Shown in pieces: positions 1 through 5,612 of a stretch of DNA of 11,931 nucleotides (position 1 is the first letter of the stretch; each line of letters begins with the position of its first letter). Source of the DNA: Actinomycetota bacterium (GTDB taxonomy: Bacteria > Actinomycetota > Thermoleophilia > Gaiellales > Gaiellaceae); contig VAXT01000100.1 in NCBI GenBank assembly GCA_005883245.1, forward strand, positions 1-11,931. The letters are read 5' to 3'. The notes beneath the pieces are model-generated. The model did not search any database and had not been told where the DNA came from. It saw only the letters and a list, made by a program, of their open reading frames with translations. A program made the position numbers and the translations under genes.

Positions 1-20
1 GACCGGTCATTTCCGACGGA
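1..20 (+). repeat. 20-bp repeat, copy 1 (inverted relative to 9689-9708)
   Basis: Bases 1-20 are the exact reverse complement of 9689-9708, TCCGTCGGAAATGACCGGTC. The match stops at base 21 and may continue off the left edge. In this copy the repeat ends 9 bases before the ATG of the DUF309 gene; in the other it lies beside a strong hairpin. Exact 20-bp identity between two intergenic sites in a 12-kb window suggests an interspersed repeat, but two copies cannot establish a family. Confidence 0.5.
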
Positions 21-29
21 CGCGCGGTC

Positions 30-380
30 ATGCCCGCGCGTCCTGAAGGCGGCATCGCAAGCGACGCCTTGGAGTTGGGCCTCGACCTCGCGCGGCGGGG
101 CGAGTACTTCGCTGCGCACGAGGCGCTCGAGGATGCCTGGCGCGCGTCCGAACCCGAGGAGAAGGACTTCTTCCAGGGTCTCGTCCACGTCGTCGTCGCC
201 TGGTACCAGGCCGGGCGCGGGAACCGCACGGGATTCGAGCGGCAGCTCGAGAAGGCGGAGCGACGTCTGGGGCCGTTCGCGCCCACACACCGCGGCGTCG
301 ACGTCGACGGCTTTCTGCGCCAGGTGGCCGCCGCCAGAGCAGCGGGGTCGCTCGATCCGCCGCCGCTAGACGTTCCCTAG
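30..380 (+). CDS. DUF309 family protein
   Basis: The 116-residue product carries the DUF309 signature. Near residues 24-38 it has GEYFAAHEALEDAW (an aromatic, then H-E-x-x-E and W), and at about 48-60 FFQGLVHVVVAWYQAG, followed by a helical stretch with KAERRLGP. The family is small, helical and mostly uncharacterised; the conserved His/Glu pair invites a metal- or ligand-binding guess but no reaction is established. There are no membrane segments or signal peptide, so it is probably cytosolic. Length is normal for the family. ATG at 30 gives the usual short N-terminus, but the frame stays open to the left edge, so an upstream start cannot be excluded. No clear Shine-Dalgarno is visible. Its last 15 bases overlap the end of the convergent CcdA gene. 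Confidence 0.85.
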   Translation: MPARPEGGIASDALELGLDLARRGEYFAAHEALEDAWRASEPEEKDFFQGLVHVVVAWYQAGRGNRTGFERQLEKAERRLGPFAPTHRGVDVDGFLRQVAAARAAGSLDPPPLDVP

Positions 381-1073
381 CCCGACGTCCTCGAGCAGCC
401 GGTTCAGGAACACGTTCAGCCACCAGTCCTTGTGGAAGAACAAGAGCAGGCCGAGCACGACCAGCGAAACGCCGCCTGCGATCCGGATCAGCATGTAGTG
501 GTCGCGGAGCCAGCGGAACGCGCCCATCGCCTGGGTGAACCCGACCGCGGCCAGCAGAAAGGCCAGCCCGAGCCCGGCCGAGTAGACCGCGAGCAGAAAC
601 GCGCCCTTCAGCACAGAGCTCGTCGACGCGATCGCGAGGATCGCGGCCAGCACGGTTCCGATGCACGGCGCGGCGCAGATCGCGAAGGCCGCGCCCAGCA
701 AGATGCTCGAGTTCCGCTGGCGCGCACCCGTCAGCAGCCCCGGCGCGAGGAGCCGCTCGGGCCAGGGCAGGAGCCCGATAAAGGTCAGCCCGATGACGAC
801 GAGGATCAGGCCGGCGAGCTCGAGCTGACGGTCGGATGGGAGGATGCCCCCGATCGCAGCCGCTGCGATCCCGAGGACGACGAAGACCACGGTGAAGCCG
901 AGGATGAACGGCAGGCTTGCGAGCGCGACCCGGCGCGCGGCACCAGGGGTGCCGAGCCGGTCGGCCTCGATCGCGGACACGGCCGACAGGTAGCCGGGAA
1001 CGAGCGGCAGGACGCAGGGCGTGATGATCGAGATGACACCCGCGAGAAAGGCGGCGGGAACCTGGCCGAAAAC
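366..1073 (-). CDS. ccdA: CcdA-type thiol-disulfide membrane transporter with non-standard start codon
   Basis: This is a CcdA/DsbD-beta family integral membrane protein, which passes electrons from cytoplasmic thioredoxin to extracytoplasmic thioredoxins in cytochrome c maturation. About six hydrophobic segments are visible. The family motif ITPCVLPLVPGYLS (Cys about 20) and the second-half motif CAAPCIGTVLAAIL (Cys about 137) supply the expected redox pair. The first motif lies upstream of the first standard start, GTG at 980. Starting there would delete transmembrane segment 1 and the first catalytic Cys. Between 980 and the in-frame stop of the preceding gene (1077-1079) there is no ATG, GTG or TTG. 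The best-placed start is GTT at 1073-1071, followed by FGQVPAAFLAG and preceded at 8 nt by GAGG. I take that as the ancestral start, perhaps a mutated or misread GTG. The family call is firm; the exact start is uncertain. It is the last gene of the operon. Confidence 0.85.
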   Translation of the reverse strand, partial: VFGQVPAAFLAGVISIITPCVLPLVPGYLSAVSAIEADRLGTPGAARRVALASLPFILGFTVVFVVLGIAAAAIGGILPSDRQLELAGLILVVIGLTFIGLLPWPERLLAPGLLTGARQRNSSILLGAAFAICAAPCIGTVLAAILAIASTSSVLKGAFLLAVYSAGLGLAFLLAAVGFTQAMGAFRWLRDHYMLIRIAGGVSLVVLGLLLFFHKDWWLNVFLNRLLEDVGLGNV

Positions 1074-1076
1074 GCG

Positions 1077-1742
1077 TCAGCCCTCGTCGAAGCGGGCGAG
1101 CTCTTCGTCGACGCGGCGCTCGAGCGCAGGGCTGAGCGGAGCCGTCGGCGGCCCGGGCTCACGCGTGTGGCTCCAACGCCACGCGAGCGCGCCCAGGACG
1201 ATCGCGCCGCCGAGCAGCAAAGCGATCGGCAGGAGCCAGGCCAGCAGGTCGAAGCCCTTCTTCGGGGGCGCAGCGAGGATCTTCGGCCCGTACTGTGCGA
1301 CGAGCAGGTCCTTGATCTCCTGCTTCGAGTCGCCGGCCGCGATTCGGGCCGAGATCAGGGCCTCGATCTGCCGGGCAGCGGGCGAGCTCGACTGGTCGAG
1401 TGTCGTGTCGCAGACCGGGCACATGATCTCGCCCTCGAGGTCGGCGAGCGTCGGACGGTCGCCCTCGGGCCTGGCCGGCAGCGCCCGTAGGTGCCCGTAG
1501 TACTTCCGCGCGATCGTCTGCTTGATCTGGCTCTTCTTGTAGCCCTTGCCGATCATCTGGTTGATCAAGTGGATCGCCGCCGGCGTGTACGACACCGAGC
1601 TGGCGTCGTCGAGCGTGGTCTGGCAGTCGTCGCAGTAGAGCTCGTGCTGGACCTCCAGCGACGTCGGGTGGTCCTCGCTCGCCCGTGCGACCGGCGCCGC
1701 GACCAACGCCAGCAGCGCAACCGCCAGCGCAGCGCGCCTCAT
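1077..1742 (-). CDS. CcmH-like cytochrome c maturation protein with two tandem CXXC modules
   Basis: The product has 221 residues: a signal peptide at about 1-21 (MRRAALAVALLALVAAPVARA), two repeated CcmH/CycL-like modules, a hydrophobic anchor at about 167-190 and a short charged tail. Module 2 is canonical: IMCPVCDTTLDQSSSPAA (Cys108/Cys111), then IAAGDSKQEIKDLLVAQYG and the proline-rich step into the membrane helix. Module 1 repeats the plan at Cys37/Cys40 (LYCDDCQTTLDDASS, then GKGYKKSQIKQTIARKYYG). Family members reduce the apocytochrome haem-binding thiols outside the membrane, passing electrons between a CcmG/ResA thioredoxin and the apoprotein. ATG at 1742 overlaps the TlpA stop as ATGA and precedes an obvious signal peptide; the frame is open further upstream but that part lies inside TlpA. 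The second CXXC module is unlike the single-module textbook CcmH. Confidence 0.85.
   Translation of the reverse strand: MRRAALAVALLALVAAPVARASEDHPTSLEVQHELYCDDCQTTLDDASSVSYTPAAIHLINQMIGKGYKKSQIKQTIARKYYGHLRALPARPEGDRPTLADLEGEIMCPVCDTTLDQSSSPAARQIEALISARIAAGDSKQEIKDLLVAQYGPKILAAPPKKGFDLLAWLLPIALLLGGAIVLGALAWRWSHTREPGPPTAPLSPALERRVDEELARFDEG
1082..1085 (-). promoter_or_regulatory. Shine-Dalgarno GAGG supporting a CcdA start at 1073
   Basis: GAGG on the minus strand lies inside the last codons of the CcmH-like gene, 8 nt before GTT at 1073. That is normal ribosome-binding spacing and favours initiation there, by translational coupling across the stop at 1077-1079, rather than at GTG 980. Short G-rich matches are common in this DNA, so the support is moderate. 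Confidence 0.4.
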
Positions 1743-2281
1743 GCTCCGAGCGCCTCCTGGATCGCGCTGTCGATCTCCTCGGAGCGCGCCTCGCCGAAGA
1801 TGTACCCGATGACGCGCCATTTCGTTGAGATCACGAACGTGCGCGGGATCGGCAGGCCTCCGTACTTGCCGAGCACGGTGCGGTCGGGATCGCGGACGTT
1901 CGGATACGTGACGCCGTAGCGGTCGAGGAAGCGGCCCGCGTCCGCCGAGTAGTCCGCCGTGTCCACGCCGACGAACGCGACGCGGTTCCCGTAGCGCTCG
2001 AATGCCTGCTGGAAGCGCGGCGCCTCGCTCTTGCACGGCTCGCACCAGGAAGCCCAGAAGTTGACGACCACGACCTTGCCCCTGAGCGACGACAGCTGCA
2101 GCTTGCCGTTGCCGTTCAGCCTCGTGAGGTCGAAGTCGGCCGGCTTCGTGACGTGCCCTTTCGTGAAGGAGCTGGCCACGTTCGTCCGGTCGTTCTGGAC
2201 GACCTTCCAGACCAGCAGGACGAGCAGCGCCCCTACGAGCGCAACCGACCCGATCTGGCCTGCGAGCTTGAACCGGCTCAT
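1739..2281 (-). CDS. TlpA/ResA/CcmG-type membrane-anchored thioredoxin
   Basis: The 180-residue protein has an N-terminal membrane anchor (about 9-26, AGQIGSVALVGALLVLLVW) and an AhpC/TSA-Redoxin-type thioredoxin fold. Its active site is NFWASWCEPC (Cys80, Cys83), followed by the family pattern SEAPRFQQAFERYG, VAFVGVD and the cis-proline region GLPIPRTFVI (about 142-150). Such proteins use electrons from CcdA to reduce apocytochrome c or CcmH-type proteins on the outer face of the membrane. ATG at 2281 overlaps the transpeptidase stop by one base (TGATG) and directly precedes the anchor. Its stop overlaps the CcmH start (ATGA). Position between the envelope genes and CcmH/CcdA supports cytochrome c maturation; whether it is orthologous to ResA or to CcmG cannot be settled by eye. 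Confidence 0.9.
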   Translation of the reverse strand: MSRFKLAGQIGSVALVGALLVLLVWKVVQNDRTNVASSFTKGHVTKPADFDLTRLNGNGKLQLSSLRGKVVVVNFWASWCEPCKSEAPRFQQAFERYGNRVAFVGVDTADYSADAGRFLDRYGVTYPNVRDPDRTVLGKYGGLPIPRTFVISTKWRVIGYIFGEARSEEIDSAIQEALGA

Positions 2282-3315
2282 CAGCCTGAGACGATGAAGA
2301 CCGTCGTCCCGATGTCGACGACGTTGAACAGCCACTCCGCGTCAGAGATGTACATGCGGATGCAGCCGTGCGAGACGGAGTAGCCGATCGAAGCCGGGTT
2401 GGGCGTCCCATGGATGCCGACACCCGGCGCGGACAGGCCCATCCAGCGCGTCCCGAGCGGGTTGTTCGGGCCCGGCGGAATTGGCTTCTGGCCCTGCGCC
2501 CAGCGCGAGTTGGGCGGATACCACCAGGGGTTCTTCCACTTGACGAGGATGGTGAAGCGGCCGAGCGGCGTCGGATAGATCGACTGGCCGGTGGCGACGC
2601 GGAAGGAGCGCCGCAGGTGGTCGTAGCGGTACAGGTTGAGCTGGTTCGAGCCGCGGCGGATGACGATCACCGAGCGGAAGGCGCGGCGCTGGGTCTTCGC
2701 CGGCTCCGAGCTGTGCCGGATCCGGACACGGACGCGGCTCGTCGCGTGCAGCCTCTGGACGATCGACGTCGTCAGCGCGAGGCGGTTCACGACGAGGCCC
2801 GGGCGGTCGGGGACGATGACCGGCTTCAGGCGGCGCAGGAAGACCTGAGCGTCGACCGGCTTGCGGTAGAAGCGCTTCGCGACCCGCAGCACGTACGCGC
2901 GCACGACATTGCCGTCGATCAGGACCGGGAGCGTGATCCCAGCCCCAGGCGGAGCTGTCCTCGCTCGCGCGATCGCCTCGTCGATGTGGGCACTCGCGCC
3001 GAGCGCCTCCGGCGGCGGGGCAAGGCGGTGCTTGCGGTCGAGGACGAGCGGCAGCGGCACCTCGAAGCGCTCGCGCACGACGTTCGCGGCTTCCTCGACG
3101 GTCATGCCCCCAACGGGGATGCCAGAGATCGTGACCCCTGGCGCGATCAGCGTGGGCAGGGGGCTCGTCGTCGTCGTGCCCGTCGAGGTCGTCCCGGTCG
3201 TCGTGCCCGTCGTCAGGAAGCCGGCAGCGCCGACGCCGCCCGCGAGGACGATCGAGGCAAGCGCGCCCGCCGCAGCGCAGGCGAGCGCCAAAACGGCGTA
3301 GCCGAGGCGTTTCAC
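2281..3315 (-). CDS. Secreted L,D-transpeptidase (YkuD domain) with N-terminal VanW/PG-binding-like region
   Basis: The 344-residue protein begins with a hydrophobic export signal or anchor (about 1-33). A Thr/Gly-rich linker (about 35-51) follows, then a region like PG_binding_4 (about 56-200, beginning APGVTISGIPVGGMTVEEAA), and a C-terminal YkuD domain (about 215-344). The catalytic motif is HGTPNPASIGYSVSHGCIRM, with His302, His316 and nucleophile Cys318. L,D-transpeptidases make 3-3 peptidoglycan cross-links or attach proteins to stem peptides outside the membrane, so the export signal and linker fit. The start is GTG at 3315, 21 nt after the GDPD stop, and gives a good signal sequence; the Shine-Dalgarno is weak. 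Being in the same transcript as the thiol-redox genes is notable because its nucleophile is a cysteine that must stay reduced outside the cell. Confidence 0.92.
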   Translation of the reverse strand: MKRLGYAVLALACAAAGALASIVLAGGVGAAGFLTTGTTTGTTSTGTTTTSPLPTLIAPGVTISGIPVGGMTVEEAANVVRERFEVPLPLVLDRKHRLAPPPEALGASAHIDEAIARARTAPPGAGITLPVLIDGNVVRAYVLRVAKRFYRKPVDAQVFLRRLKPVIVPDRPGLVVNRLALTTSIVQRLHATSRVRVRIRHSSEPAKTQRRAFRSVIVIRRGSNQLNLYRYDHLRRSFRVATGQSIYPTPLGRFTILVKWKNPWWYPPNSRWAQGQKPIPPGPNNPLGTRWMGLSAPGVGIHGTPNPASIGYSVSHGCIRMYISDAEWLFNVVDIGTTVFIVSG

Positions 3316-3336
3316 GCCCTGGAGTGTAGCCCGCTG

Positions 3337-4041
3337 CTAGCCCACGATACGCGGGTCGTCCGTGATCACGCCGTCGACTCCGAGCTCGTCGAGTCGTTCG
3401 ACGACATCCGTCGAGTTCACCGTCCACGCGAAGACCGCGACGCCGAGCTCGTGACAGCGCTCGACCGTGCCGCGGCTCACGACCCTGTGGTTGAGGGTCA
3501 ACGCGGACGCTCCGACCTCGTCGACGAGCCTCCGAACGCGCGCGGGCAGCGCCACGCGCATCGCCAACTGCACGGGGCGAGTCACGTGGATGAAGGTTCG
3601 GTGCCCGCCGAGGTAGACACGGCCGCGCGGGTACGTCCGGCTCCGGGCGAGCTGCGGCTCGAGCCGCCGGAGGTTCTGCAGCGTCGTCACGTGGCTCGTG
3701 CTCACGATTGCGCGCTCGACGAGACCGTGCTCACGAAGCGCGTCGACGAGCTCGCGCTCGCGGCCGGCGAACTTGACGTCCGCGAGGATCCCTGTCGTCG
3801 GCCCGTTCTCGGCGAGGAAGGCGAGCATGTCGTCCAGCGCCACGGGCTCGTCCGTGAGCTCGCGGCGCGAGTGGCTGAGGACGAGCTTCCGGTTCAGGCC
3901 CCCGAAGACGTCCAGCTCGACGAGGTCGACTCCGTGGACGAGCGCGGCCTCGGCGGCTTCGATCGTGTTGGCGGGAGCGAGGGCCGCCGCGCCTCGATGC
4001 CCGATCCTGAGCAGCGGCCCGTGGCCGCGTAACAGGTTCAC
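3337..4041 (-). CDS. Glycerophosphodiester phosphodiesterase family protein with altered active site
   Basis: The 234-residue protein is GDPD/GlpQ-like, a TIM-barrel family that hydrolyses glycerophosphodiesters to glycerol 3-phosphate and an alcohol. Visible landmarks are GHRG (His15-Arg16), ELD (Glu42/Asp44), SH (His57), ADVK (Asp88/Lys90), AWTVNS (about 205-210) and the C-terminal GVDGVITDDP. Several usual residues are changed: the PENT motif is PANT (24-26 ANT), HD is HS at 57-58, and the E-x-K pair is D-x-K. There is no signal peptide, so it is likely cytosolic. GTG at 4041 overlaps the upstream stop as GTGA and begins just before the first barrel strand. The family assignment is secure; activity on the usual substrate is doubtful because metal-binding positions differ. 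Confidence 0.85.
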   Translation of the reverse strand: MNLLRGHGPLLRIGHRGAAALAPANTIEAAEAALVHGVDLVELDVFGGLNRKLVLSHSRRELTDEPVALDDMLAFLAENGPTTGILADVKFAGRERELVDALREHGLVERAIVSTSHVTTLQNLRRLEPQLARSRTYPRGRVYLGGHRTFIHVTRPVQLAMRVALPARVRRLVDEVGASALTLNHRVVSRGTVERCHELGVAVFAWTVNSTDVVERLDELGVDGVITDDPRIVG

Positions 4042-5612
4042 GGTGCGGTCGGCAACGGGAACTCGTCGAAACGCCCGCCGCGGGCCGCGAACTCGAGGAT
4101 CATCCGATCGGTGATCCACTCGACCGGGGCGCGGTCGTCCGTCCACGGGTCGGACGCGGGTGCCGCGACGCGCATGTCCCGCGCGAGGAGGCTCGTCAGC
4201 GAGCTCAGCCGCGGCGGTCCATGGCTCAGGCTTCGAACGAGCACCGGGCGCGGCTCGGGCCGGTCGAGGCCGATCACGAACTGGTTGAAGCGCAGCGCCT
4301 GCCAGGTGAGGACGAGCGGGAACTCGGTCGCGAGCGTGCCCGAGACGCCCTCGGCGAGCCGGTGGTCGTCCGGCGTCGAGCCCACGTTGAGGACGATCGC
4401 CCCTCCGGGTGCGAGGCGCGAGCGCGCCAGCTTGAAGAACTCCTGCGTCGCGAGGTAGAACGGCACGTACGGCGGCCGGTAGGCGTCGACGACGATCAGG
4501 TCGTAGCGCGCCTTCGTGCTGCGCAGGAACGGTCGCGCGTCCGCGGTGACCACGTGCAGCCGAGGGTTGTCGTCGAGCCCGAAGTAGCGGCGGCCGACCG
4601 CGGTAACGTCCGGGTCGAGCTCGACCCCGTCGATCCGGGCCTGTGGGTAGAAGACGCCCATCGCGCGCGCGGTCGTCCCGCCCGCGTTGCCCAGGATCGC
4701 CACGCGCCGCAGGGGCCGTCCGATCAGCGGCGGGACCGCGAGGTACGTGTCCCACTCGCCGCCGGTCAGGACCGAGTTGCGCCGCCAGACCGAGTGCACC
4801 GCGAGGCCTTCGTTCAGGTAGAGGCGCCGGACGCCGTCCAGCTCGGTCACGTGGATGAACTGGTAGCGGGACTCATGCTCGTAGATGAGCCCCGGCTCGG
4901 CGCGGACCGCACCGGCCGGGATCGCGATCAGCACGCCCACGCCTGCGGCGACGAGGAGCCAGCGGCGGCCGAGGAGCGCCGCGCCCGAGAGCGCCGCGAG
5001 GAGCGCGGCGGCGAGCAGCGTCCTCCGGGTCCCGATCGCCGGGATGAGCACGAGCGCGGCCAGGAACGTGCCGAGCAGGCTGCCGGCCGTGGACAGCGCG
5101 TAGAGGCGCCCGGCGACCGAGCCCGCGTCGCGCACGTCCTCGATCGCGAGCCGTACCGCGAACGGAGCGACGATCCCCAGCAGCGTGAGCGCCGGCGCGA
5201 AGAGGGCGAGCACCGCGAAGAACGACCCGATCGCCGCACCGGCCGAGACCTGGTCGAGCCCTTTCACAGAGACGTCGAGGAACGGCCCGGCCGCGAACGG
5301 CACGAACGCGATCAGAACCGCCGCCAGGACGACGATGCGGCCCAGCACGCGTGGGCTCGGGTTGCGATCCGCGATCTTGCCTCCGACCCAGTAACCGACC
5401 GAGAGCGACGCGAGCACGAGGCCGATGACGTTCGACCAGACGATCGTCGAGCTGCCGTAGTACGGGGAGAGGAGCCGAGCGGCTCCGATCTCGGTCGCCA
5501 GCGCGGCGGCTCCCGTGCAGAAGACGAGGGCGTAGAGGGCGACCGCGAGGCCCCGGCCGTGAGCGGCCTCCACCTCATGCTCCTGTGCACGGACGGCCTC
5601 GGCCACGATCAC
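4038..5612 (-). CDS. Fused MFS-like / spermidine synthase-like membrane protein
   Basis: Of 524 residues, the first 235 form about seven to eight hydrophobic helices beginning near residue 22 with LAVALYALVFCTGAAALATEIGAARLL. The second half is a Rossmann methyltransferase-like domain of the spermidine synthase superfamily. It has AILGNAGGTTARAMG (306-320) at the SAM-type nucleotide loop, GVELDPDV (329-336), ADARPFL (357-363), IVVDAY (373-378) and the C-terminal TDDRAPVE typical of these fusions. Known fused MFS/spermidine synthase proteins are widespread and mostly of unknown substrate. The acidic active-site stretch of true spermidine synthases is not preserved as usual, so polyamine synthesis should not be assumed. 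GTG at 5612 overlaps the phosphatase stop (GTGA), and the downstream GDPD start overlaps its stop. The N-terminal residues before the first helix are cytosolic by prediction. Confidence 0.85.
   Translation of the reverse strand: MIVAEAVRAQEHEVEAAHGRGLAVALYALVFCTGAAALATEIGAARLLSPYYGSSTIVWSNVIGLVLASLSVGYWVGGKIADRNPSPRVLGRIVVLAAVLIAFVPFAAGPFLDVSVKGLDQVSAGAAIGSFFAVLALFAPALTLLGIVAPFAVRLAIEDVRDAGSVAGRLYALSTAGSLLGTFLAALVLIPAIGTRRTLLAAALLAALSGAALLGRRWLLVAAGVGVLIAIPAGAVRAEPGLIYEHESRYQFIHVTELDGVRRLYLNEGLAVHSVWRRNSVLTGGEWDTYLAVPPLIGRPLRRVAILGNAGGTTARAMGVFYPQARIDGVELDPDVTAVGRRYFGLDDNPRLHVVTADARPFLRSTKARYDLIVVDAYRPPYVPFYLATQEFFKLARSRLAPGGAIVLNVGSTPDDHRLAEGVSGTLATEFPLVLTWQALRFNQFVIGLDRPEPRPVLVRSLSHGPPRLSSLTSLLARDMRVAAPASDPWTDDRAPVEWITDRMILEFAARGGRFDEFPLPTAP

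Noticed and set aside
1077..1079. Selenocysteine at the TGA between CcmH and CcdA
   Set aside because: The codon does not align with a redox residue in either family, and no downstream SECIS-like hairpin was apparent; start-codon loss is simpler.
432..1490. Long plus-strand open frame opposite CcdA and CcmH
   Set aside because: It is Arg/Asp/Gln-rich low-complexity sequence with no motif, while the opposite strand codes clear CcdA and CcmH features. Similar antisense frames at 2368-4032, 4221-5639 and 6662-7702 were dropped for the same reason.
1743..2423. Upstream extension of the CcmH frame
   Set aside because: It lies out of frame inside TlpA and the transpeptidase, is Arg/Pro-rich, and would precede a clear signal peptide starting at 1742.
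4042..4755. Upstream extension of the GDPD frame
   Set aside because: It runs through the spermidine-synthase-like gene in another frame and has shadow composition; the GTGA overlap at 4041 gives a good start.
4038..5612. True spermidine synthase (speE)
   Set aside because: Membrane-domain fusion and a changed active-site stretch argue against assigning polyamine synthesis.
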